Shown: one piece after another, positions 8,379 to 16,268 of the stretch
Layout of the letters: each line of letters opens with the position of its first letter
How positions within the stretch are numbered: the stretch's first letter is position 1
Assembly (NCBI GenBank): GCA_900537185.1
Contig: LS999826.1
Location: forward strand, 310,001 to 374,000
Origin: Cytophagales bacterium Alg240-R148
GTDB taxonomy: Bacteria > Bacteroidota > Bacteroidia > Cytophagales > Cyclobacteriaceae
Direction: 5' to 3'
DNA length: 64,000 bases
The notes under the pieces: generated by a model
What the model saw: the letters and a program-made list of their open reading frames with translations, nothing else
Database searches by the model: none
Told to the model about the DNA's origin: nothing
Made by a program: the position numbers and the translations under genes

Positions 8379-10757
8379 ATGGCAGTAAGAGAAAAGGCGC
8401 AGGTAGAAATTGTATTGAGCAATGGAAAAAAGGCTGGGCAAACCATCAATGAATTGACCGCTTCTAGTGTAAAGCTTAATAGAGAGCTAAGAAAACTTAA
8501 GCCCGGTACCGAAGAATTCACTTCAAAAAGTAAGGACTTGAATAAAGTTAAAGGGCGATTGACCGAAGTAAGAGAAGAAATGAAAGGGGTGGGAGAAGAG
8601 CAAAATTCCATTACGGCAATGTTTGCTGATTACATCCCATTTTCTGGTCAGTTACAAAAAGTAATTGGCAACCTGAAAGGAATTACTGGTGGCTTCAAGA
8701 CAATGAGAATGGCACTTATTTCCACTGGATTAGGGGCCTTAGTGGTTTTGATAGGTTCCTTGATTGCCTATTTCATGGAGTTTCAGGAAGGGATTGATAT
8801 TGTAAATGAAGTTATGGCAGGGTTGGGTGCAGTAGTAAATGAATTGTTGGGAAGGCTTGCAAGGCTGGGCAAAGGGCTTTGGCAAATCTTAAACGGAAAT
8901 TTTTCAGAAGGTGTAAAAGAACTAACAGCCTCTTTTGATGATTTGGGAGAATCAATCAAACATGCGTTTAATGAAGGCAGGGACATTGCCAAAACAAGGA
9001 AGGAACTTGAAAGGCTACGCAGAAGCCAAGAAGTGTATATGGAAACGCTCAATGCCATTGCCGATCGCAACAGAGCCATTGCCGATGATGCTACCAGAAG
9101 TTTCAAAGAAAGGGAAGCTGCTGCCAGAAAAGTTAGGTCAACATCCGAGGAAGCTGCAAAAATCAATGCTAGTTTGGCTAAAAAGGAATTGGATTTGGTC
9201 AACAGAGAAGTGGCCTTGAAAAAGAAATCTGGAACCATAAAAGATGAATTATGGCAGAAACAAGCGGATGCCATGAAAGCCCAAATACAGGCTGAAAGCG
9301 AATACCATATGGTGTTTTTAGATAATGAAAAACAGCGTAGGGAATTGAAGCAAGATCGACTTGAAAAGGATTTAGACATTTTGATCGATGGGTTTGATAA
9401 CTATAAAACCATCAATGAAAAGATCATTGCCAGTGATAAATACACCATTGAACAACGGATGGCAAAACTGAATGAATTGAAAACATTGTCTACTGAGTCA
9501 TTTGAAAAACAAATTGAAACCATACAGAAGTTCACAGGGAAAGCCCTCAACGCCAATGATTTGTTGGCTACTTCTGATGCACGATTGTTAAATGAAAAAA
9601 TCAGAAACCTAGAATTATCAGAAATTATTGAAGGCAGATTATTGGAAGTAATTCGTGAAAGGAGGTTGGCCACTTCCGATCTGGCAGAGGCTGAAACGGA
9701 ATTGAATGATGAAAAAGAACGTTTGGCCCAAGAAGAATTGAAAAGGCAGCATGATTTGCAGTTGGAAGGTTTTGAAGCCAAAAAACTCATGGCCGAAGAA
9801 AAATTCATTGAAGAGGTAATTACTTCAGAAGAATATGCAGAGGAATTATATGAGCTCAAAAAGAAGCAGTTGAAATTGCAGCTTGATTTTGTTCGATTGA
9901 CTTATGGTGAAGAATCATTGGAGTACCAAAAAATGATCAATGAGAAAAAACGATTGGATCTGGAATGGTTGAGACATAAAAAGGAAAAGAACAAAGAGGA
10001 ATCAAAACTGTCTGAAGCCAGAGAAAAATTTGAATGGGACCTTTTAAAAGCCCGGCAATACAAAATAAGAGAATCAGTCCGCTTCGCTGGTGAAATGATT
10101 GCCAGGGGCATCAAAGATGAAAAGAAAGCAAGGGCAGTTAGGAAAGCATTTGCTATTGCTGATATTGGCATCAACTTGCAGCAAGAATTGGCACATAATG
10201 CTAAAAATGCAGCAGCAAGTCCACTAAATAGTACAGCAGTCGGGGCAGCAATTGTTGCTGCACGATTATCAGTTCAAAATACCATGTCTTTATTTCGTGC
10301 AGGAATTGCTACAGTCCGTGTAGCTGCATTTAAAAAAGGTGGAATACTAAAAGGTAAAAGACATCATTCCGGTGGTATTCCTGGAGTAGTAGCCAGCACT
10401 GGTGAGCCAATAGAAATGGAGGACAATGAAATTATACTGAACAGGAACGTTGGTTTGTCTCTAGAAGGCCGACAAATGGCTAGTGATTTGAATGTAGCCT
10501 ATGGAGGCAGAAAGTTTGAAAGCGGTGGCCCAATTAACCCATTGGCTTCCAGTACCAATCGTGGGCCATTAAGAAGGGGGGAAGAAAATCAACCAGCCAA
10601 TACCAATGAAGAATTGATGCAATTGCGGTCAGACTTTAATAGATACGCCAATAAAATTGATTCCTGGGCACGCAATTTATCTGTAAACAACAACCTTCAG
10701 GAAACAGAGGAAGGATTGGCTGTGCTTAATAATTTACGGGATGAGGTGGATGTTTAG
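8379..10757 (+). CDS. phage tail tape measure protein
   Basis: 792 residues with the usual tape-measure layout: a charged helical N-terminus, a hydrophobic segment at about 109-132 (ALISTGLGALVVLIGSLIAY), long charged coiled-coil regions from about 190 to 560, an alanine-rich helical part at about 590-655, and a Gly-rich C-terminal stretch with KKGG, HHSGGIPG and EIILN around 660-695. The protein would set tail length and may pass through the tail during DNA injection. At about 0.15 nm per residue it would suit a tail of roughly 100 nm; this is inference from the family rule. It is the last gene of the rightward morphogenesis run. Confidence 0.88.
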   Translation: MAVREKAQVEIVLSNGKKAGQTINELTASSVKLNRELRKLKPGTEEFTSKSKDLNKVKGRLTEVREEMKGVGEEQNSITAMFADYIPFSGQLQKVIGNLKGITGGFKTMRMALISTGLGALVVLIGSLIAYFMEFQEGIDIVNEVMAGLGAVVNELLGRLARLGKGLWQILNGNFSEGVKELTASFDDLGESIKHAFNEGRDIAKTRKELERLRRSQEVYMETLNAIADRNRAIADDATRSFKEREAAARKVRSTSEEAAKINASLAKKELDLVNREVALKKKSGTIKDELWQKQADAMKAQIQAESEYHMVFLDNEKQRRELKQDRLEKDLDILIDGFDNYKTINEKIIASDKYTIEQRMAKLNELKTLSTESFEKQIETIQKFTGKALNANDLLATSDARLLNEKIRNLELSEIIEGRLLEVIRERRLATSDLAEAETELNDEKERLAQEELKRQHDLQLEGFEAKKLMAEEKFIEEVITSEEYAEELYELKKKQLKLQLDFVRLTYGEESLEYQKMINEKKRLDLEWLRHKKEKNKEESKLSEAREKFEWDLLKARQYKIRESVRFAGEMIARGIKDEKKARAVRKAFAIADIGINLQQELAHNAKNAAASPLNSTAVGAAIVAARLSVQNTMSLFRAGIATVRVAAFKKGGILKGKRHHSGGIPGVVASTGEPIEMEDNEIILNRNVGLSLEGRQMASDLNVAYGGRKFESGGPINPLASSTNRGPLRRGEENQPANTNEELMQLRSDFNRYANKIDSWARNLSVNNNLQETEEGLAVLNNLRDEVDV

Positions 10758-10797
10758 GGGTTATTGATTAATTTTATTAAAAAACCTACTTTTAGTA

Positions 10798-11883
10798 ATG
10801 GATGTTATAGAGCACGAATTTTTACCTCCTTTTTCTTATTCGAATGATTTTTACCACAGCTTAAAGAATAAATTTGAAAAATTTAATTCCTATTTAATTG
10901 ATAGTACTGATTTAGAAAAAGATGATAATTCTGAATTGAACGAACTAAAGTCGTGCCAGGGCAAAATACTAAAGGTCATTTCATTATACTTTGAAGGGAA
11001 TTTATTGAAGGCATTTGAATGTTTTCAAGATTTAATGGATGTTCATTTTTTTAATATCGTTGGAGAGGACAAAACTATTGAGAAAGGAAGTGTTTTTTTT
11101 AGAATCCGAAAAATGGATAGTTCATTTCTGGATGATAAGATGGAACTTTTTCATATCCCCTTTCAAAAAAGGAGTAAGGTTTCAAATCAAAGGTTCAGTT
11201 TAGTTGGGTTTCCCTGTTTGTATCTAGGTGATAGTCTCTATGTTTGTTGGGAGGAATTGAATCGACCAAAATCGAATGAATTTTTAGCAAGTAAATTAGA
11301 ATACAATAAACCTAGAAAAAAACTAAGGTTAATTGATATAAGATTGGATCAAATGTATGATTTTGATTGTTTTATAAAAGAAAATAATGATATAAATATT
11401 ATCAATTGCCTGCATTGGTCCCTTGTTGCTGCATGCTCATATATTGTGAAAGATAAAAATGACCCATTTAAACCTGAATATATTATACCGCAAATATTGT
11501 TACAATGGGTTATAAATATGAATAATGAACGCGATGAAAATAGACCTATTATTGATGGAATAGTCTATACTTCGTCAAAAGTTAAGATCAATGGACATAG
11601 GAATGTAGGGGCCGTTAATAATTATGTAATACCAGTAAAAAGTATTAAAACAAGAGGGTACTGTCAAGAGCTTCAAAAAATGTTTGATATTTATAACCCT
11701 AGATCTCCTCTTTTAGAAGAACAAATTGTAAAAAAATTACCTTCTGTTAGCAAAGAGCTTCGTGATGTTAAGTTTAGGTTTAAAAGACTAAGATTTAACC
11801 CGTACGAAAATATAAGTTATATTAATACTAAATTAGGTCGATTAGAGTTGGCATTAATGCTTGGAAAGCATAGTAATAGCTAA
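10798..11883 (+). CDS. RES-domain protein (putative NAD-degrading toxin), prophage cargo
   Basis: 361 residues. From about residue 97 the sequence follows the RES-domain pattern: FFRIR (Arg102/104), HIPF, then QRFS-x-x-G-x-P-x-LYLG (Arg132, Tyr142) and WEEL (Glu152/153), and later PQILLQW with GIVYTSS (Ser259/260). RES toxins such as MbcT resemble ADP-ribosyltransferases and destroy NAD+. The first 95 residues are an extension without a recognised domain. The usual Xre/DUF2384-type antitoxin is not adjacent. Base composition is clearly more AT-rich than the tail genes, and the gene stands between the late operon and the integrase, the normal place for a lysogenic-conversion gene. Defence or superinfection exclusion is an inference. 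Confidence 0.72.
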   Translation: MDVIEHEFLPPFSYSNDFYHSLKNKFEKFNSYLIDSTDLEKDDNSELNELKSCQGKILKVISLYFEGNLLKAFECFQDLMDVHFFNIVGEDKTIEKGSVFFRIRKMDSSFLDDKMELFHIPFQKRSKVSNQRFSLVGFPCLYLGDSLYVCWEELNRPKSNEFLASKLEYNKPRKKLRLIDIRLDQMYDFDCFIKENNDINIINCLHWSLVAACSYIVKDKNDPFKPEYIIPQILLQWVINMNNERDENRPIIDGIVYTSSKVKINGHRNVGAVNNYVIPVKSIKTRGYCQELQKMFDIYNPRSPLLEEQIVKKLPSVSKELRDVKFRFKRLRFNPYENISYINTKLGRLELALMLGKHSNS

Positions 11884-11952
11884 AACTTTTTTCAATTCTT
11901 GAAATTATGAAAAGACTAATTTTTGACCAAACACTTACTTTTATTTAATTTT

Positions 11953-12129
11953 TTACTGGTTAAAAGGGTTATTTAAACGAAAAAAGTAAACGATGCCAAT
12001 AACCAATCCTAAAACATCTAAAATCACATTTTCTTTAAATTTACTGTTTGATTTGTTTTTCTTGAATAAAAAAATGCGGATACAAGTTGCGACAAAGGCG
12101 AAAATTATAAATAAAAGTATCGGTTCCAT
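11953..12129 (-). CDS. small membrane protein downstream of the integrase
   Basis: A 58-residue frame starts with ATG at 12129, two bases after the integrase stop codon, on the same strand. It encodes two hydrophobic segments (about 3-20 and 38-51) separated by a lysine/asparagine-rich loop (KKNKSNSKFKEN), a plausible two-span membrane protein. It is too short for many gene callers. A rightward frame at 11993-12208 occupies the same DNA but runs into the integrase 3' end and is less likely. No function can be named. Confidence 0.4.
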   Translation of the reverse strand: MEPILLFIIFAFVATCIRIFLFKKNKSNSKFKENVILDVLGLVIGIVYFFRLNNPFNQ

Positions 12130-12131
12130 TG

Positions 12132-13310
12132 TTAAAACATTTCATTCAATTTATCAATATCTTCTTGCATTCCTTCTTTGTCTACGCGTAAATATTTTTC
12201 AACTGTAGATATTTTGGAAAGGCCCATATATTCCATTAATCTTCGGATATTGCCACCTGAAGCGTTATAAAAGCTTGCAAAAGTAACACGGCCAACATGG
12301 TGGTGCAGGCGTTTGTCAATTTCTAAATGCGCAGCAATTTCTTTTAATATTCTATTGCTGAACTGTTCGGTGTAGTTATTAAAAAGCAGTTTTGAATCAT
12401 TGAATTTGATTTCATCTTCTAATAGTTCGTTGGCCAAATCTGATAAGGGTACTTCGCTGAGTTCCCTTTGGTATTTTCTTAATTTAAAAATACTCAAAGA
12501 CATTTTACCATCTTTGAATTTGTCAACATTCAAACGTTTCAAATCACTTATTCTAAGTCCTGTTAGGCATCCAAAAAGGAATCTTCTTAAGTTGACTTTG
12601 TGGGAGTGTGTAATTTCTTGGCTGCAATAATAGGCGTAAAGCTGCCTGAATTCGTCCCTTGTTAGAGCTTGGTAATTGCTCCGGCTCATTTTGGCCGTAA
12701 AGTAGTGGTAAGGGTCAATGAATTCTATGTTTTCAATGGTGGCTTTGTGCAAATAGGTTTTTACGTTTTTATGGTTTCCCCACCGGCTGTTCATGTTAAT
12801 GCCATACTTATCTACCATAAACATATCAAATTCTTCGCCCCAAGTATTGGTTAAATCGGTAAACAAAATGTCATCCTTGAAAGCCCTTAGTTTATTAAGG
12901 GTCATTTTATGAGCCTTCAAAGTGTTGTCTGCTATTTGATTGTTGCGGTACCGTTTGTGCATGGTCTTAGCGTAAAAGTCGATAAAGCTTTTTTTATTGA
13001 AATCGGAGTTGTATTCGGTTACAAACTTTTCAATTGTAAGCGGAATGTCTTTAAGTAAGTATTCTTTTATGATTTCATTGGCCCTGGTTCTGGCATTGCC
13101 AATGGCCACATTGTAAACCGAAAAGTCCTTATCAGTAAAGTTTTTTGGCAAACATTCACCAGTCTTTTTATTGAATTTATCAACTGGCCATGTAAGATTT
13201 AATTTGAATTCTTTCTTTTTGCGGTTGATTGTGACCAACATATATACCCTGGCTTCGCCATTGCTCTTGATATATTTGTTATCCATCTTAATTGCAACTG
13301 AATATCCCAT
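12132..13310 (-). CDS. int: tyrosine recombinase, prophage integrase
   Basis: The best start is the ATG at 13310 (392 residues): the longer frame begins with a TTG at 13352 that lies inside the promoter -7 box. An N-terminal arm-binding domain and SAM-like core-binding domain (roughly residues 1-205) precede the catalytic domain. Catalytic residues, numbered from 13310, are Arg253 (TGLRISDL), a Lys near 276-279, His338-x-x-Arg341 (HHVGR) and nucleophile Tyr373 (STVEKY). The box-III His/Trp position is Leu364 (YMGLSKIST), an unusual replacement. The gene points away from tRNA-Arg, whose 3' end faces the prophage, so it marks the right attachment end. It belongs to the phage_integrase group common in Bacteroidota elements. 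Confidence 0.9.
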   Translation of the reverse strand: MGYSVAIKMDNKYIKSNGEARVYMLVTINRKKKEFKLNLTWPVDKFNKKTGECLPKNFTDKDFSVYNVAIGNARTRANEIIKEYLLKDIPLTIEKFVTEYNSDFNKKSFIDFYAKTMHKRYRNNQIADNTLKAHKMTLNKLRAFKDDILFTDLTNTWGEEFDMFMVDKYGINMNSRWGNHKNVKTYLHKATIENIEFIDPYHYFTAKMSRSNYQALTRDEFRQLYAYYCSQEITHSHKVNLRRFLFGCLTGLRISDLKRLNVDKFKDGKMSLSIFKLRKYQRELSEVPLSDLANELLEDEIKFNDSKLLFNNYTEQFSNRILKEIAAHLEIDKRLHHHVGRVTFASFYNASGGNIRRLMEYMGLSKISTVEKYLRVDKEGMQEDIDKLNEMF

Positions 13311-13349
13311 AGGAAAAAAATTTGCCGAACACTTACCGAACAAGTTATG

Positions 13350-13379
13350 CAAATATGTGTAAAAAGTGCCCTAAACAAA
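13350..13379 (-). promoter_or_regulatory. integrase promoter, Bacteroidota type
   Basis: On the minus strand TTTG (13379-13376) is followed after 18 bases by CATATTTG (13357-13350), seven of eight matches to TAnnTTTG. The ATG at 13310 lies about 40 bases downstream, which supports the shorter integrase start. Confidence 0.5.
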
Positions 13380-13380
13380 C

Positions 13381-13410
13381 AAAAAAAGCGGCCTTTAGAC
13401 CGCTTTTTTT
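13381..13410 (-). terminator. terminator after tRNA-Arg
   Basis: The sequence AAAAAAAGCGG, eight bases, CCGCTTTTTTT is symmetrical, with poly-T on both strands. It lies directly after the tRNA-Arg 3' end and before the integrase promoter, so it would end tRNA transcription and insulate the prophage from host read-through. Confidence 0.75.
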
Positions 13411-13419
13411 AATGTTTTG

Positions 13420-13491
13420 TAGCTCCGGCAAGAATCGAACTTGCATCTAAAGTTTAGGAAACTTCTATTCTATCCATTGAACTACGGAGCT
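13420..13491 (-). tRNA. tRNA-Arg (anticodon CCU), prophage attachment locus
   Basis: The minus strand folds as a full cloverleaf: acceptor AGCTCCG with CGGAGCT, D stem GTTC/GAAT, anticodon stem GAAGT/ACTTT with loop TTCCTAA (anticodon CCT), and T stem GCAAG/CTTGC with loop TTCGATT. The discriminator is A and CCA is not encoded. Its 3' end faces the integrase, so the attachment core probably lies in the 3' half of the tRNA. The second copy of the core would be beyond the left edge and cannot be checked here. Confidence 0.93.
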
Positions 13492-13510
13492 AATTTTCAG
13501 CAAAGCTAAA

Positions 13511-14701
13511 TTAATATAAATCGTTTTTCAAATAATTTGGGAAAATTGTATAGTGTCTTTTTTTAACAAAATGCATCATTTTATTTTTCAAGTCGTCCAC
13601 ATTTTCTTTTTTAATTGCTGACAAGTAAACCGTTTTCTTGTTTTTGTTTTTGTACAAGCTTCTTTTTTTGTATTCAGGGCTTTCTCCACCTTCCAAATCT
13701 GAATTAGGGGTGTTTACAAATGCATCCACCTTGTTGTAAACCAAAATTGTTGGTTTGTTGTGCGCATTGATGTCTGACAAGGTCTCTTCTACTACTTGAA
13801 TGTGGTCTTCGTGTGCCGGGTGTGCAATATCAACTACGTGCAGCAAGATGTCTGCTTCGATTACTTCGTGCAGGGTTGATTTAAAAGACTCTATTAAGTT
13901 GTGTGGTAGTTTTCGGATAAAACCAACTGTATCGGACAACAGAAAAGGAATTTGATCTATTACAACTTTTCTTACGGTAGAGTCCACCGTGGCAAATAAT
14001 TTGTCTTCTGCCTTGACATTTGCTTTGGACAACAGCTTCATAATAGTGGACTTGCCAACATTGGTATACCCAACCAAGGCAACCCGCACCACACTGCCTC
14101 TAGATTTTCTTCTGGTGGCGCTTTGTTTTTCTATTTTTGCTAATTTTTTCTTTAGAACCGTGATTTGGTTTCGAATCATTCTTCTATCGGTCTCAATTTC
14201 TTTTTCACCAGCACCACCCCTTGTGCCAGTACCACCGCGTTGCCGCTCTAAGTGGGTCCACATTTTGGTTAAACGAGGAAGCAAATACTCGTAGCGGGCC
14301 AACTCTACTTGGGTCTTGGCTTGTGCGGTTTGTGCCCGAAACAAGAAAATGTCTAGAATGAGCAAACTTCTATCATAAATTTTGCACTGAAGTGCTTTCT
14401 CTAGGTTGCGCATTTGAGAAGGAGAAAGATCGTCGTCAAATATGATTGTTTGTATGTCGAGGGCCTTCATGGCCTGTTTGATTTCCTCTAACTTCCCTTT
14501 TCCTACAAATGTTCTGATATCCGGATTGATTAGTTTTTGAGTGAACCTCATTTCAGATTCATACCCCAGAGTTTTGGCCAAAAAGTCCAGTTCATCTAAG
14601 TACTCATCCACCATTTGTGCATTTTGGTTTTGCGTGACAATTGCCACTAAAATGGCCTTTTCAATGGTGTTGGTATTTCTTTTTATTGGTTTTTCTATCA
14701 T
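13511..14701 (-). CDS. hflX: GTPase HflX
   Basis: HflX is a ribosome-associated GTPase that splits stalled or hibernating 70S ribosomes. The ATG at 14701 is chosen over a TTG three codons upstream (396 residues). Residues 1-150 form the HflX N-terminal domain, followed by the Gly-rich linker RGGTGTRGGAGEKEIE (about 155-170) and a coiled coil. The G domain carries G1 GYTNVGKS (211-218), G3 DTVGF (257-261) with FIRKLPH, and G4 NKVD (323-326). A positively charged C-terminal tail ends the protein. Length is normal. It stands alone between the tRNA and the divergently transcribed rfbC, with its own promoter and leader hairpin. Confidence 0.94.
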   Translation of the reverse strand: MIEKPIKRNTNTIEKAILVAIVTQNQNAQMVDEYLDELDFLAKTLGYESEMRFTQKLINPDIRTFVGKGKLEEIKQAMKALDIQTIIFDDDLSPSQMRNLEKALQCKIYDRSLLILDIFLFRAQTAQAKTQVELARYEYLLPRLTKMWTHLERQRGGTGTRGGAGEKEIETDRRMIRNQITVLKKKLAKIEKQSATRRKSRGSVVRVALVGYTNVGKSTIMKLLSKANVKAEDKLFATVDSTVRKVVIDQIPFLLSDTVGFIRKLPHNLIESFKSTLHEVIEADILLHVVDIAHPAHEDHIQVVEETLSDINAHNKPTILVYNKVDAFVNTPNSDLEGGESPEYKKRSLYKNKNKKTVYLSAIKKENVDDLKNKMMHFVKKRHYTIFPNYLKNDLY

Positions 14702-14719
14702 AAAAAACAATACAAATTT

Positions 14720-14741
14720 GTCCCCAAATAAGAATGGGGAC
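14720..14741 (-). promoter_or_regulatory. leader hairpin in front of hflX
   Basis: GTCCCCA and TGGGGAC form a perfect 7-bp stem around eight bases, within the presumed 5' untranslated region of hflX, about 20 bases before the start codon. There is no T-tract close enough for a normal terminator. It could stabilise the message or influence translation; this is inference. Confidence 0.35.
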
Positions 14742-14757
14742 GGCTGTTATTTTGAAA

Positions 14758-14765
14758 CAAAGTTA
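14758..14765 (-). promoter_or_regulatory. hflX promoter -7 box
   Basis: The minus strand reads TAACTTTG, an exact TAnnTTTG match, about 57 bases before the hflX ATG. No TTTG is seen at the expected -33 distance, so the promoter is only half supported. Confidence 0.4.
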
Positions 14766-14933
14766 GAGAATAATAAATGGATTTTATTTTTATAAAGAAA
14801 AATTAATATCCATATGGAGTCAAGTTACAAGGGCACTTAAATAAAAAAAGCTTTGTAGGATATTTTTAACAACGAAAAGAAAGTTAAATTGGTTATAATA
14901 AGTATCTTCGTGACTTAAGAGCGTTTTTTAATA

Positions 14934-15473
14934 ATGGAGTTTGTTTACAACAAGATAAAAGGTTTGGTTGAAATTCAACCAAAAGTCATTCAGGACAATC
15001 GCGGATATTTTTTCGAAAGTTTTAGAGCAGATAAGTTTGAAGAAAACGGAGTGCCAGTCAACTTCGTACAAGCCAATCAGTCTTTTTCGGAAAAGGGAGT
15101 CCTTCGAGGTTTGCATTTACAAATGGGCGAATTTGCTCAGGCAAAATTAGTAAAAGTAGTAGTAGGTAAAGTGTTAGACGTAGCCGTTGATCTGCGCCCT
15201 GGTTCAGAAACATTTGGTGCCTGGCATTCTGTTTTGCTCGATGCCGAACGACACAATATGTTTTACATTCCAGAAGGGTTTGGCCATGGATTTTATACCA
15301 TCGAGGATGCTGTGTTTCAATACCAGTGTAGCAACTATTACAACAAAGCATCTGAGTCTGGCGTGTTGTGGAATGACAAGGACCTTGCTATTGATTGGCA
15401 GGCTGAGCAGCCAATTGTATCAGAAAAGGACCAAATTTTACCTGCATTTTTGGAATTTGCAAAATTAGTATAA
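14934..15473 (+). CDS. rfbC: dTDP-4-dehydrorhamnose 3,5-epimerase
   Basis: RmlC/RfbC converts dTDP-4-keto-6-deoxyglucose to dTDP-4-keto-rhamnose, the third step to dTDP-L-rhamnose. The 179-residue cupin has the family landmarks: RGYF at 23-26, RGLHLQ with catalytic His61, DLRPGS at 86-91, IPEGFGHGF at 112-120 and a conserved Tyr130 in FQYQCS. Length is normal. It leads the polysaccharide-export run wza-wzc-phosphatase, 27 bases before wza. rfbA and rfbB are not in the window, and the partner reductase rfbD is about 34 kb away. Confidence 0.95.
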   Translation: MEFVYNKIKGLVEIQPKVIQDNRGYFFESFRADKFEENGVPVNFVQANQSFSEKGVLRGLHLQMGEFAQAKLVKVVVGKVLDVAVDLRPGSETFGAWHSVLLDAERHNMFYIPEGFGHGFYTIEDAVFQYQCSNYYNKASESGVLWNDKDLAIDWQAEQPIVSEKDQILPAFLEFAKLV

Positions 15474-15500
15474 ATTTAAGTTTCTATTATTCTTGTATTC

Positions 15501-16265
15501 ATGAGCAAATTACATCAGATTCTAATATTTTTTTGCGTTGTTTTAGCGTTCTCTTCTTGTAAGTCTTACAAACAAAATATTATGTTTAAAGTAGGGGAGG
15601 AGTATGATGTAGAAAAGGTGAATAAAAAATCTTGGGAAGCAGAGCAAAACTATACTGTAAAAATAAATGATTTGCTGGGGCTGGAAGTATATACGCAAAA
15701 AGGGGAAAGAATTATTGATCCCGATTTTGAACTTACGCGAGACATCAACCCCAATGTGATGAACTCCAAGAAGGAAATTGTGCAATACCTTGTGCAACCC
15801 ACGGGTGTAGTGGATTTTCCTGTGATTGGGTTGGTGAAATGCGATGGCCTAACAATTTATGAATTAAAATCAATGCTCGAAAAAGAATATGCAAGTTATT
15901 ACGAAAAACCTTATGTGGTCGTACGCTTTTTGAATAAAAGGGTAGTGGTATTGGGCTCTGTAGGAGGGGTAGTTGTACCCATTGAAAATGAGAATATGAA
16001 GTTGACGGAAGTGATTGCTTTGGCGGGTGGTATTGATAATTATGGTAAAGCTGGCAACATTAGACTGATAAGAGGAGAAGATGTTTTTGTAATCGACTTG
16101 AGCACTATTGAAGGACTTAAATCGATTAATATGACCATTCAACCAGATGATGTAGTGTATATTGAACCTGTTAGACGGCCTTTTATGGAATCTATTAGAG
16201 ATTATTCTTCTGTAATAAGTTTGATCACCTCACTGGTGGCACTATTAGTAATTTTTCAAAAGTAA
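15501..16265 (+). CDS. wza: polysaccharide export outer-membrane lipoprotein (Wza family)
   Basis: Wza-type proteins form the outer-membrane channel for capsule or exopolysaccharide. The 254 residues begin with a lipoprotein signal ending in a lipobox (AFSSC, Cys20). The poly-export domain covers about 50-135 and contains INDLLGLEVY, VQPTGVVDFPVIG and L-x-x-LE motifs; an SLBB domain follows at about 145-215 (KRVVVLGSVGG, ITEVIALAGG-like). A hydrophobic segment at about 235-253 is the C-terminal membrane span typical of Bacteroidota members. It is followed after three bases by the co-polymerase gene. Confidence 0.9.
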   Translation: MSKLHQILIFFCVVLAFSSCKSYKQNIMFKVGEEYDVEKVNKKSWEAEQNYTVKINDLLGLEVYTQKGERIIDPDFELTRDINPNVMNSKKEIVQYLVQPTGVVDFPVIGLVKCDGLTIYELKSMLEKEYASYYEKPYVVVRFLNKRVVVLGSVGGVVVPIENENMKLTEVIALAGGIDNYGKAGNIRLIRGEDVFVIDLSTIEGLKSINMTIQPDDVVYIEPVRRPFMESIRDYSSVISLITSLVALLVIFQK

Positions 16266-16268
16266 GTA

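Noticed and set aside
8783-9379. Long leftward open frame inside the tape-measure gene
   Set aside because: It lies opposite a clear tape-measure coiled coil, its product is Ser/Leu-rich antisense-type sequence, and no other leftward gene is near.
11993-12208. Rightward 71-codon frame between the RES gene and the integrase
   Set aside because: It runs into the integrase 3' end on the opposite strand. The leftward 58-codon frame two bases behind the integrase stop fits the context better.
13311-13352. Longer integrase with TTG start at 13352
   Set aside because: That TTG lies within the predicted promoter -7 box; the ATG at 13310 is in normal distance behind the promoter.
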